DNA of 9,642 bases from Chloroflexota bacterium (GTDB taxonomy: Bacteria; Chloroflexota; Dehalococcoidia; Lucifugimonadales; Australimonadaceae): positions 1 to 9,642 of the forward strand of contig JAQBVZ010000013.1 in assembly GCA_027625205.1 (NCBI GenBank), given 5' to 3'. This document shows positions 1 through 6,221 of the stretch, piece by piece. The position numbers and the translations under genes are program-made. Numbering within the stretch: the first letter of the stretch is position 1; each line of letters starts with the position of its first letter. The notes beneath the pieces were generated by a model. The model saw only the letters and a list, made by a program, of their open reading frames with translations. It ran no database searches and was not told where the DNA came from.

Positions 1-214
1 CCTGGCCCACGGGGACGGTTTTGCCTTCTTCCACTAGGATACGGCGCAGCACGCCACTGGCGGAGGCCTCCATCTCAATGGTTGCCTTGTCCGTCTCAAT
101 CTCGGCTATGGTCTCGCCACGCTTGACGTCATCGCCTTCGTGCTTGACCCACCGGACCACCGTTCCCTCGGTCATGTCGTACCCCATTTGGGGCATCACG
201 ACTTCTGTTGCCAC
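1..214 (-). CDS. pdhC: 2-oxoacid dehydrogenase E2 (dihydrolipoamide acyltransferase), N-terminal part
   Basis: This is the first 71 codons of the acyltransferase (E2) core of a 2-oxoacid dehydrogenase complex; the rest lies beyond position 1. E2 carries the acyl group on a swinging lipoyl arm from E1 and passes it to CoA. The visible residues form a complete lipoyl-domain core: an opening MATEVVMPQMG strand, a GDDVKRGE turn, and the lipoylation motif ETDKATIEMEA with the acceptor lysine at about residue 43. The start is GTG at 214, chosen because GGAGG lies 6 nt upstream and the family's VVMPQMG strand begins a few residues later. It follows the E1-beta stop by 28 bp, so it is the fourth gene of the operon. 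Because only the lipoyl domain is visible, pyruvate specificity is inferred from the E1 genes, and the gene symbol is provisional. Confidence 0.9.
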   Translation of the reverse strand, partial: MATEVVMPQMGYDMTEGTVVRWVKHEGDDVKRGETIAEIETDKATIEMEASASGVLRRILVEEGKTVPVGQ

Positions 215-220
215 ACTAAG

Positions 221-225
221 CCTCC
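221..225 (-). promoter_or_regulatory. Ribosome binding site deciding the E2 GTG start
   Basis: On the minus strand a GGAGG core is followed by a 6-nt spacer (CTTAGT) and GTG at 214. No in-frame ATG lies closer to the start of the lipoyl domain, so this Shine-Dalgarno sequence fixes the start codon. Confidence 0.75.
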
Positions 226-242
226 GTTAGTCTCGAATCGTG

Positions 243-1220
243 TTAAACGCCTATCACCGACGCAAGCGTGTCCACTACCTTCTGAGCGTCAGGAATGGAC
301 GCACGTTCCAGGTTGATTGCATAGGGCTGCGGGACGTCTTCACCGTTCACCCGCGCCACGGGCCCGTCCAGATAGTCGAAGCATTCCTCTTGAACCTGGG
401 AGGCAAGCTCCGCGCTGAAACCGCCGGTACGCCAAGCCTCTTCAACCACGGCTACACGACCGGTCTTTTTCACCGATTCATAGATAGTCTCCATGTCTAA
501 GGGGCGTAGGGAACGTAGGTCAATGACCTCCGCCTCAACGCCTCGCGCGGCTAGGAGCTGGGCTGCGTCCAGGGCCACGTGCACCATCCGTGAGTAGGCC
601 ACCAAGGTGACATCAGAACCACGGCGCTTCACGTCGGCCTGGCCGAAGGGCACCGTATACCATTCATCAGGCACCTCACCCTTGAGGCGGTAGAGCAGGG
701 CGTGTTCCGCCAGCAAAACGGGGTCTTCATGCTTGAAGGACTCCCGCAGCAGGCCCAGAGCGTCATAAGGAGTGGAGGGCACCGCAACCGTCATACCAGG
801 GACAGATGCGTACCAGTTCTCAAAGTTCTGGGAGTGCGTGGCCGCCAGACCCGCGCCGCCGCCGGTTACGGTCCGTACCAACAGAGGCACCGTGAACTGG
901 CCTGCTGACATGTAGCGAATTTTGGCCGCGTGGTTCACAAGTTGGTCCAGAGCCAGCAGGCTGAAATTGATAGTCATCAACTCCACCACAGGCCGTAGCC
1001 CGGCCATGGCCGCGCCTACTCCGGCCCCCGTGAACCCAGACTCAGCTATGGGAGTGTCCATGATGCGTTTGGGGCCGTAGTGTTCCAGGAACCCCTTGGT
1101 CACGGCATACGCGCCGCCGTATGCGCCAATGTCCTCGCCCATGATGAACACACGGTCATCAGTGTCCATGGCCTCTTTCAGGCCGTGGGTCAACGCTTCT
1201 CTGTACGTGATTTCTGCCAT
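243..1220 (-). CDS. pdhB: Pyruvate dehydrogenase E1 component, beta subunit
   Basis: This is the 325-residue beta subunit of the thiamine-diphosphate E1 heterotetramer, which decarboxylates the 2-oxoacid and reductively acylates the E2 lipoyl group. The length is typical for the family. Visible signatures include GEDIG near residue 28, DTPIAESGFTGAGVGAA around 55-71 with the conserved TPP-contacting glutamate at about 60, GQFTVP near 107, the HSQ motif at 129-131, and a transketolase C-terminal domain with VIDLRSLRPLD (232-242) and VVEEAWRTGG (258-267). The stretch from IAE through GLRPVVE, HSQ, STPYDA, EHALLY and LKGEVPDE resembles plastid and cyanobacterial PDH E1-beta more than the classic proteobacterial E1. 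The start is ATG at 1220 behind a GAGG-rich leader, 21 bp after the E1-alpha stop. Acetoin or branched-chain dehydrogenase is an alternative, but it fits less well. Confidence 0.93.
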   Translation of the reverse strand: MAEITYREALTHGLKEAMDTDDRVFIMGEDIGAYGGAYAVTKGFLEHYGPKRIMDTPIAESGFTGAGVGAAMAGLRPVVELMTINFSLLALDQLVNHAAKIRYMSAGQFTVPLLVRTVTGGGAGLAATHSQNFENWYASVPGMTVAVPSTPYDALGLLRESFKHEDPVLLAEHALLYRLKGEVPDEWYTVPFGQADVKRRGSDVTLVAYSRMVHVALDAAQLLAARGVEAEVIDLRSLRPLDMETIYESVKKTGRVAVVEEAWRTGGFSAELASQVQEECFDYLDGPVARVNGEDVPQPYAINLERASIPDAQKVVDTLASVIGV

Positions 1221-1241
1221 TGTCCTCAGTCCTCTCTGTGC

Positions 1242-2219
1242 CTAGCCCAGGATGTCGTCGTAGAGTGTGCTCAAATCCGGCTCCGGGCTCTCATCAGCGA
1301 ACTGGACAGCCTCGTTGATAAGCTCTTCCACTTCGAGGTCGATGTCGTTCAGGTCGGACTCTGCGACTATCTGGTCGCCAATGAGCTTGCGTCGCAGGGC
1401 TGTGATGGGGTCCTTGGTCTTCCAGTACTCCTCATCATCCTTGTGACGGTATTCACTGGGGTCAGCCATGGAGTGTCCGCGGAATCGATAGCACATACCC
1501 TCCACGAAATACGGTCCGTTGCCGCTGCGCACCCAGTCCACCACCTCCGTCATAGCCTCACGCACTGCAAGCACGTCCATGCCGTCTATGCGCTTGCCCG
1601 GCATCTCATACACCTCTGCCATGCGGTAGATTTCCTTCACGGCGAATACGTCTCCGACAGGAGAGCCCATGCCGTAGAGGTTGTTTTCACAGAAGAAGAT
1701 CACCGGCAGATGCCAGATGGCGGCAATGTTCATGGCCTCATGGAACTCACCCTCGTTCAGGGCGCCGTCGCCCAAGAAGCAGAGGACAACGTTGTTCGTG
1801 CCCTTGTACTGCTCCGCCAGAGCGAGCCCCGTGGCTATGGGGAGCTGTCCGCCAACAATGGCATAGCCACCCATGAAGTTGATGCTGGCGTCAAACAGGT
1901 GCATGGAGCCGCCCTTGCCCTTGCTGGAGCCGGTGGCTCTGCCAAATAGCTCTGCCATGGCGAGCTTGGGGTCCATTCCACGGGCCAGGGCGTGGCCGTG
2001 GTCCCGGTAGTGGGTGATTACATAGTCATCAGGCCCCAGCGCTGAGATAGCGCCTGCAGCTATGGCCTCTTCACCTATATAGAGGTGGAGAAACCCGCGG
2101 ATTTTGCCTCGCATGTACTGAGAACCGGCCTGTTCTTCAAACACTCGGATGAGTTGCATCTTCCGGTACAGGTCCACCATCTCTTCTTTGGTCAACTCTT
2201 GGGCTACTTTCATGAGCAC
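1242..2219 (-). CDS. pdhA: Pyruvate dehydrogenase E1 component, alpha subunit
   Basis: This E1-alpha subunit, about 325 residues, carries the pyrophosphate-binding half of the thiamine diphosphate site. The TPP motif runs from GDG at 150-152 through NEGEFHEAMNIAA to the paired asparagines at 179-180. Other landmarks are the HYRDHGHALARG segment (70-81) and the SKGKGGSMH segment (99-107). The YRFRGHSMADPSEYR loop (244-258) is characteristic of pyruvate-type E1-alpha. The C-terminal half, including MPGKRIDGMDVLAVRE and EAVQFADESPEPD, resembles the plastid/cyanobacterial type. The start is ambiguous: GTG at 2219 has GGAG 5 nt upstream, while ATG at 2213 has AAAGGG 5 nt upstream. The difference is only two residues. 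It sits 22 bp downstream of the E3 gene and 21 bp upstream of E1-beta, consistent with one transcript. Acetoin dehydrogenase alpha is a weaker alternative. Confidence 0.92.
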   Translation of the reverse strand: MLMKVAQELTKEEMVDLYRKMQLIRVFEEQAGSQYMRGKIRGFLHLYIGEEAIAAGAISALGPDDYVITHYRDHGHALARGMDPKLAMAELFGRATGSSKGKGGSMHLFDASINFMGGYAIVGGQLPIATGLALAEQYKGTNNVVLCFLGDGALNEGEFHEAMNIAAIWHLPVIFFCENNLYGMGSPVGDVFAVKEIYRMAEVYEMPGKRIDGMDVLAVREAMTEVVDWVRSGNGPYFVEGMCYRFRGHSMADPSEYRHKDDEEYWKTKDPITALRRKLIGDQIVAESDLNDIDLEVEELINEAVQFADESPEPDLSTLYDDILG

Positions 2220-2241
2220 CCTTTCTCCCTACGCGGCAGCG

Positions 2242-3621
2242 CTAAATGTGAATAGCCTTGCCGTCTGCGGCCAGGGCCGCTTCCTTTATGACTTCCGATA
2301 CCGTTGGGTGAGCGTTTACCACCGCGCCCACCTCTAGGTTGGTGCCTTCCAGCACAAGGGCAAGGCTCAGCTCACCCAACATTTCCGTTACTTCAGGGCC
2401 AAGTAGGTGGCCACCCAGAATCTCTCCAGTGCCCGCATCTATGACCAACTTTGCCATGCCCTCATATTCATCCAGGGCCAGAGCTTTGCCGTTGGCTATT
2501 AGCGGGAACTTACCTACCTTGTAGTTGAGGCCTTGCGCCTTGGCCTGTTGCTCAGTGAGGCCCAAGCTGGCCACCTGTGGGTTGCAGTAGACCGCGCTGG
2601 GCATGGACTGATAGTCCAGAGGAAGCGTCTCCTCACCAGCGATGCGCTCCACGACGTACACGCCCTGGGTCTGAGCAACGTGGGCCAGGGGCATGATGCC
2701 GTTCATGTCACCAATGGCGTAGACGCCTTCAGCGGCGGTGCGGAGTTCACTGTCAACGGTTACAAAGCTGCGCTCCACGATGATGCCGACTTCCTCCAGC
2801 CCCAGGTCTTCTACATTACCCTGGATGCCCACGGCCACAAGCACCCTGTCAGCCGCAAACTCTTTGTCGCCATCGCCAGTCTTCACCTTTACCGTCCCGT
2901 TGTCAGCGCCAGAGCGCTCCAGCCCTGTGAACTCGGCTGAGGTGTAGACGTGGATGCCCTGCTTCTCCAAAGACTTGGCCAGCGCCTGGCTGATCTCCGT
3001 GTCGCCAAGGGGCAGGAGTTGGGGCTCCCGTTCAATTATGGTGACGTCCGCGCCATAGGCGTTATACAGGTAGGCGAACTCCACGCCGATAGCGCCGCCG
3101 CCAATGATGACAGCCCTCTCCGGCACCGTGGTTGCCACAATGGCCTCGCGGTAGGTCATCACCAGCTTGCCGTCAACGTCCAGGCCGGGGATGGTCCTGG
3201 GCCTTGCGCCCGTGGATAGGATGACATTGGTGGCGCTGAGGTCGCGTCCGTCCACCGCGATGGTGCGAGCAGCCGTCAGCTTTGCCGCGCCCTGCACCAC
3301 TTCAACGTTGTTCTTCTTGAGTAGGCCAGCGACCCCTTTGGTAAGCCTGTCCACCACTCTGCGGCTCCGCTCAAATGCCTGGTTATAGTCAGCTGTTACT
3401 TCACCCACGGTGATGCCGTACCTGTCGGCGCGGTGGAAGAGTGAGAGGACTTCAGCGTTGCGCAGGAGGGCTTTGCTTGGTATGCAGCCCCAGTTGAGGC
3501 ACACACCGCCCAGAACATCACGCTCAACGATGGCAGTGCGCATGCCGAGCTGTCCGGCGCGAATGGCGGCAACGTAACCGCCAGGCCCCGCGCCAACAAT
3601 CACAAGATCAAAGTCTGCCAT
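2242..3621 (-). CDS. lpdA: Dihydrolipoamide dehydrogenase (E3)
   Basis: This 459-residue flavoprotein reoxidises the dihydrolipoyl arm of E2 and passes electrons through FAD to NAD+. The FAD-binding GAGPGG motif is at 10-15, and the redox-active disulfide C41-LNWG-C46 is intact. The NAD-binding GGGAIGVEFAYLY segment spans about 174-186, and the second FAD motif YAIGD is at 301-305. The dimerisation domain ends with the active-site pair HPTVSE, in which H438 and E443 are the expected catalytic base pair. Length is typical and nothing is missing. The ATG at 3621 has AAAGG 8 nt upstream. It is the first gene of the operon, whereas many PDH operons place E3 last or elsewhere. It could serve other lipoyl-dependent complexes too, such as 2-oxoglutarate dehydrogenase or glycine cleavage. 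Its first position behind a 272-bp regulatory-looking gap would suit that. Confidence 0.96.
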   Translation of the reverse strand: MADFDLVIVGAGPGGYVAAIRAGQLGMRTAIVERDVLGGVCLNWGCIPSKALLRNAEVLSLFHRADRYGITVGEVTADYNQAFERSRRVVDRLTKGVAGLLKKNNVEVVQGAAKLTAARTIAVDGRDLSATNVILSTGARPRTIPGLDVDGKLVMTYREAIVATTVPERAVIIGGGAIGVEFAYLYNAYGADVTIIEREPQLLPLGDTEISQALAKSLEKQGIHVYTSAEFTGLERSGADNGTVKVKTGDGDKEFAADRVLVAVGIQGNVEDLGLEEVGIIVERSFVTVDSELRTAAEGVYAIGDMNGIMPLAHVAQTQGVYVVERIAGEETLPLDYQSMPSAVYCNPQVASLGLTEQQAKAQGLNYKVGKFPLIANGKALALDEYEGMAKLVIDAGTGEILGGHLLGPEVTEMLGELSLALVLEGTNLEVGAVVNAHPTVSEVIKEAALAADGKAIHI

Positions 3622-3655
3622 AGACGAAACCTTTCAGCGGTGGGTTCTTATGGAA

Positions 3656-3670
3656 CATTTGATTCAAATG
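3656..3670. promoter_or_regulatory. 15-bp perfect palindrome upstream of lpdA, candidate operator
   Basis: Two 7-bp arms, CATTTGA and TCAAATG, are perfectly complementary around a single central T. The element lies 35-49 bp upstream of the lpdA start codon, in its probable 5' untranslated or promoter zone. Symmetry and placement fit a dimeric repressor site. No regulator gene is visible next to it, so the factor is unknown. Chance occurrence in AT-rich DNA cannot be excluded. Confidence 0.35.
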
Positions 3671-3705
3671 GTGGAATCAGGCATATTGTTCTGCCATGGA
3701 ACCTA

Positions 3706-3735
3706 AGTGTAGTCTCCAAATGGCGAACAGGTAAA
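3706..3735 (-). promoter_or_regulatory. Possible sigma-70-like promoter for the lpdA-pdhABC operon
   Basis: Reading the minus strand, TTTACC (3735-3730) and TACACT (3711-3706) are separated by 18 bp, and each matches four of six consensus positions. Transcription would start near 3700, giving a leader of roughly 80 nt that contains the 15-bp palindrome at 3656-3670. A rival pair, TTGTCA (3839-3834) and TATAGA (3814-3809) with a 19-bp spacer, overlaps the larger palindrome. Both assignments are weak. Confidence 0.25.
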
Positions 3736-3788
3736 CCCGTTATCAATACAAATCAGCAAATAAGCCTGTGGAGTTATGAAAGCTCGAA

Positions 3789-3821
3789 GGTGTGCCATAT
3801 AGATATTTTCTATATGACACC
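3789..3821. promoter_or_regulatory. 33-bp interrupted palindrome in the divergent intergenic region
   Basis: The core consists of 8-bp perfect arms, CATATAGA (3796-3803) and TCTATATG (3809-3816), around a TATTT centre. The symmetry continues outward as GGTGT (3789-3793) and ACACC (3817-3821), with an unpaired GC on the left side only. That gives 13 paired positions. It lies about 60 bp upstream of the TATAAT box of the plus-strand gene and about 170 bp upstream of lpdA. It could be an operator shared by both directions, or an RNA hairpin. It lacks a following T-run on either strand, which argues against an intrinsic terminator. Confidence 0.5.
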
Positions 3822-3879
3822 AGCGCAACAGCCTGACAAGCTCCCAAGGTCCGGGGCCGGAGCAACGCACGCTATAAGC

Positions 3880-3885
3880 TATAAT
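3880..3885 (+). promoter_or_regulatory. Perfect -10 box (TATAAT) implying a leaderless transcript
   Basis: TATAAT ends 8 nt before the ATG at 3894. A normal start site 6-9 nt downstream of a -10 box would fall at or within a base or two of that ATG, so the mRNA would have essentially no leader. No Shine-Dalgarno sequence is available before the ATG, in agreement. There is no convincing -35 hexamer at the usual spacing (around 3857-3862), and an upstream TG extension is absent. Confidence 0.55.
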
Positions 3886-3893
3886 GAGTGCTT

Positions 3894-4601
3894 ATGGAAA
3901 ACATTGAGCGACGGATAGCCAGTGCTGTGCGGCAGACCACCATTGTGCGGCCACCTCAGCAGACGCTGTCCACCTTCGGTTCCACGGTCATCAGGTACTA
4001 CCTTGTTAGTGAGCCAGTCTACGCTGATTTTGACGGCCTCCCCAACGCCGTCCTGGAGACCGTGGTGCGAGAGGGTACCGTCCGCGCTGAGAAGCCCCAG
4101 GTGGTGACTCCGTATTACCTCAGTAACCTGGAAGGGTTCGGGGAGAATGCGGAAGAATACTTTCAAGCGCTGATTGAGGAACACGGGGCCCACGCTCCAG
4201 GCATCCTCTACGCCTATAAGAACCAGGGCATGGAGACTGCTGTAGTCTCAGGCAGCCTGGATGAGGTCATGGTCAAGATTACGGACCGGCTGGACAAAGA
4301 AAATCGTAAGCTGGAGGCGGTCATCCATGGGGTGGATGACCTCTGGGACGTCTCTCTCATGAAATTCATCTTTGAATTGACCAACGCTTCCGTTCAGTCC
4401 AACGCCTCTGAGATGCACGCCCGCGGCCTGCTGGACATGCAGGATGGCGCACCCAGGGACGCCCATCAACGTATTCAGCACCTTATGGAAGAGGCCTGTC
4501 GCGGGAACGCGGCCCCGTCTGAAGTCCACCAGGAACTGGAGCGGTGGGGGCTATTTGAGGAATACGAGGACCGCTTCTTTGCACTCTTTGGGCAGCGCTA
4601 A
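3894..4601 (+). CDS. Conserved-looking protein of unknown function, 235 aa
   Basis: I do not recognise a named domain. The protein is soluble and acidic, with no signal peptide or membrane segment. The N-terminal half (about 20-125) alternates strands and helices and includes VIRYYLVSEPVYADFDG (33-49 region), VVREGTV, VVTPYYLSNLEGF and PGILYAYKNQGMETAVVSG. The C-terminal half is helical, with GVDDLWDVSLMKFIFELTN near the middle and a final ERWGLFEEYEDRFFALF motif rich in aromatic and acidic residues. I chose ATG 3894 over the in-frame GTG at 3888, because the TATAAT box ends at 3885 and a transcript could not include the GTG. The HPP membrane-protein gene follows 27 bp later in the same frame, so the two are probably co-transcribed. 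The residue pattern looks like a real conserved protein, but no function can be assigned. Confidence 0.85.
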   Translation: MENIERRIASAVRQTTIVRPPQQTLSTFGSTVIRYYLVSEPVYADFDGLPNAVLETVVREGTVRAEKPQVVTPYYLSNLEGFGENAEEYFQALIEEHGAHAPGILYAYKNQGMETAVVSGSLDEVMVKITDRLDKENRKLEAVIHGVDDLWDVSLMKFIFELTNASVQSNASEMHARGLLDMQDGAPRDAHQRIQHLMEEACRGNAAPSEVHQELERWGLFEEYEDRFFALFGQR

Positions 4602-4628
4602 CGCCTTGCCCTCCACGGTGGCGTCACT

Positions 4629-5165
4629 GTGAGCTTTCCCCGCCTGCAACTGCTGGACCCCAAGCTCCGTAAGTACCTGGGGCGTTACCTATTCCAATGC
4701 GGGGTTGCCGCCGCCGCCATCCTTATGGTCATTCTGCTGGAGCAGGCGCTGTTCAATAGGCAGGGGCTTGGCCAACCGGTCGTTATCGCAGCCATCGGCT
4801 CCACAGCTTTTGTGCTCTTCATCATGCCAGGCAGCAGGCCCGCCAAGGCAAGGAACGTCCTGGGCGGGCACTTTGCGGCATTGGTGATAGGCAGCCTGTT
4901 GACCCTAGGGTCTGGACCTGACTCCATTGAAACTCTGACTAACGGCATAGACTGGGAATTCGCTCTGCGGGCTGCCGCCGCCGTGGGTCTCACGCTCTTT
5001 GTCATGGCAGGCACCAATACGGAACACCCGCCCGCAGCAGGTACAGCCCTTGCCATGGTGGTGCAGCAGTTTGATTGGAACCTGGTGTTCTTCCTCAGCA
5101 CCAGCGTGGCGGCCCTCTTCTTCGTCTATCGGGCCATGCGCCCGCGCCTGAAGGACCTGTACTAG
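4629..5165 (+). CDS. HPP-family integral membrane protein
   Basis: This 178-residue membrane protein belongs to the HPP family, named for its His-Pro-Pro motif, found here at 133-135 (TEHPPAAGTAL). The other family hallmark, P67 followed by AKARNVLGGH (72-81), is also present. Hydrophobic segments at about 21-41, 50-66, 79-94, 112-128 and 151-167 give four or five membrane spans, the usual HPP architecture, after a short basic amphipathic N terminus. Some HPP proteins of plastids and cyanobacteria have been linked to nitrite transport, but that cannot be assumed here. The GTG at 4629 is the first possible start after the upstream stop codon and is in the same frame as the upstream gene, 27 bp on. 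No strong Shine-Dalgarno sequence is visible, which suggests coupling to translation of the upstream gene. It converges with the SDR gene, leaving 17 bp between stop codons. Confidence 0.88.
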   Translation: MSFPRLQLLDPKLRKYLGRYLFQCGVAAAAILMVILLEQALFNRQGLGQPVVIAAIGSTAFVLFIMPGSRPAKARNVLGGHFAALVIGSLLTLGSGPDSIETLTNGIDWEFALRAAAAVGLTLFVMAGTNTEHPPAAGTALAMVVQQFDWNLVFFLSTSVAALFFVYRAMRPRLKDLY

Positions 5166-5182
5166 CCACTTTTACGCGATGC

Positions 5183-6001
5183 CTACGTGATGTGGGAAGC
5201 CCCATTGACCTCCAGCAGCACGCCGGAGACGTAGTTAGCGTGGTCTGAGGCCAGGAAGAGCATAGGCCCTACGGCCTCTTCCACAGAGCCCGGCCTGTTC
5301 AGAGGGACAGTGGCCATGAGCTTCTCTCTCGCCTGTTCGGGGATGCCTTGGACTGCCTCGCCAACACGCTCGTTCTGTGTCTCCTGGGACCGTGTCATGC
5401 GCGTGTCTATCAACCCAAACGCCACAGAGTTGGCCATGATGTTGAACATGGCGCCCTCCAGGGCCACCGTCCGCGTTAGGCCAACAATGCCCGCCTTGGC
5501 GGCTGCATAGTTGGCCTGGCCAAGGTTCCCGAAGCCTGACAGCGACGACACGGTAACAATGTGGCGCGCCATGGCGTTGCCGTTTGCTTCCTTCTCAGCT
5601 TTGGCTTTCTCTCGCATAAAAGAAACGGACTCCCGCACTACGCGGAATGTCCCTGTTAGGTGCACGTCAATGATGCCCTGCCATTGATCGTCCGTCATGC
5701 GGTGAATCATGCCATCCCAGATGAAGCCAGCGCACGTCCCTATGATATGTAGGTCGCCATACTCGCTTTTCGCGGCATCCACGAGCTGAGACGCAAGTGA
5801 TGGGTCAGTCACTGATCCCGCGATGCCAATGGCCTGACCACCTGCGGCCTTGATTTGTTGGACGGTGTCGTTTACGGGGCCTTCATCCAGGTCGTTCAAG
5901 ACCAGCTTCGCTCCCTCGGCAGCCAGCCCCAGGGCCAGTCCCTGGCCAATGCCCCTGCCAGCGCCGGTGACCAGCGCCACTTTTCCTTCTATTCCACGCA
6001 T
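5183..6001 (-). CDS. Short-chain dehydrogenase/reductase, probably 3-hydroxyacyl-CoA or 3-oxoacyl type
   Basis: This 272-residue NAD(P)-dependent oxidoreductase has a classical SDR Rossmann fold. The cofactor motif TGAGRGIG is at 12-19. Acidic residues N36-D37-L38-D39 after the second strand favour NAD(H). The catalytic Y165 and K169 occur in NYAAAKAG, with the serine in VSSLSG (152 or 153). Two conserved positions differ from the textbook: the NNAG motif reads TCAG (89-92), and the helix-4 asparagine is replaced by H114 in DVHLTG. The VHL-plus-GNLGQANYAAAK combination recalls the dehydrogenase domain of type-2 peroxisomal multifunctional enzymes, so a 3-hydroxyacyl-CoA dehydrogenase is a reasonable guess. 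The frame stays open 38 codons upstream to 6115, but that stretch is Arg-rich and unlike an SDR. ATG 6001 has GAGG 8 nt upstream. The substrate is unknown. Confidence 0.9.
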   Translation of the reverse strand: MRGIEGKVALVTGAGRGIGQGLALGLAAEGAKLVLNDLDEGPVNDTVQQIKAAGGQAIGIAGSVTDPSLASQLVDAAKSEYGDLHIIGTCAGFIWDGMIHRMTDDQWQGIIDVHLTGTFRVVRESVSFMREKAKAEKEANGNAMARHIVTVSSLSGFGNLGQANYAAAKAGIVGLTRTVALEGAMFNIMANSVAFGLIDTRMTRSQETQNERVGEAVQGIPEQAREKLMATVPLNRPGSVEEAVGPMLFLASDHANYVSGVLLEVNGASHIT

Positions 6002-6008
6002 GTGCTTT

Positions 6009-6013
6009 ACCTC
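6009..6013 (-). promoter_or_regulatory. Ribosome binding site deciding the SDR start
   Basis: GAGGT on the minus strand lies 7-8 nt before ATG at 6001, exactly where the SDR fold begins (MRGIEGKVALVTG). It rules against the longer open frame beginning at 6115. Confidence 0.65.
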
Positions 6014-6138
6014 GTGGGGGATTCCGTAGGGAGTGCCCTGCCTGTGCCTTGTAACCGGGCCTCGCCATTGTATTCGCCGTCGCCCCCGCCGAGTAGCCCC
6101 CTGCGGCGTTCGCAAGCTGGCTATCCTGGCCTTTCATC

Positions 6139-6147
6139 TGATAATAT
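6139..6147 (+). promoter_or_regulatory. Possible extended -10 promoter for the RraA/meta-cleavage operon
   Basis: TGATAATAT can be read as an extended -10 element (TG, one base, TAATAT), or as GATAAT, which matches five of six consensus bases. It would give a leader of about 70 nt before the ATG at 6222. The opposite strand reads TATTAT here and could serve the divergent SDR gene. No good -35 hexamer is visible for either direction. It is the only AT-rich patch in the 220-bp gap between the two divergent genes. Confidence 0.3.
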
Positions 6148-6221
6148 CGGCTTGTACGCTTCATCTAGGGGGGGTCTAGCCTCCCCGTGAGTATGACCAC
6201 TATCCCAAGGGGGTCTCGGCC

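Noticed and set aside
1080..1949. 289-codon plus-strand open frame opposite the E1 genes
   Set aside because: It is antisense to pdhA and pdhB, which have intact family motifs. Its translation has a Cys/His/Val-rich composition typical of shadow frames.
3622..3893. Riboswitch or small RNA in the lpdA leader
   Set aside because: I looked for conserved riboswitch cores and terminator-like hairpins with T-runs and found only the two palindromes.
4602..4628. Frameshifted or split fusion gene between the unknown protein and HPP
   Set aside because: They share a frame, but a clean TAA and a GTG start at the expected HPP N terminus make two intact genes the simpler reading. Both have complete architecture.
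5140..5205. Bidirectional terminator between the convergent HPP and SDR genes
   Set aside because: Only 17 bp separate the stop codons. The only symmetry is a loose CCAC/GTGG pair with a long loop and no U-tract.
6002..6115. 38-codon N-terminal extension of the SDR reading frame
   Set aside because: It is Arg/Gly-rich, unlike any SDR N terminus, and a good ribosome binding site precedes ATG 6001. It is not a convincing targeting or signal sequence.
6168..6186. Run of seven G followed by CTCCCC, a possible hairpin upstream of the RraA gene
   Set aside because: The stem is about six pairs including a G-U, with a six-base loop and no T-run. It may be a weak leader structure, but nothing supports a terminator or riboswitch.
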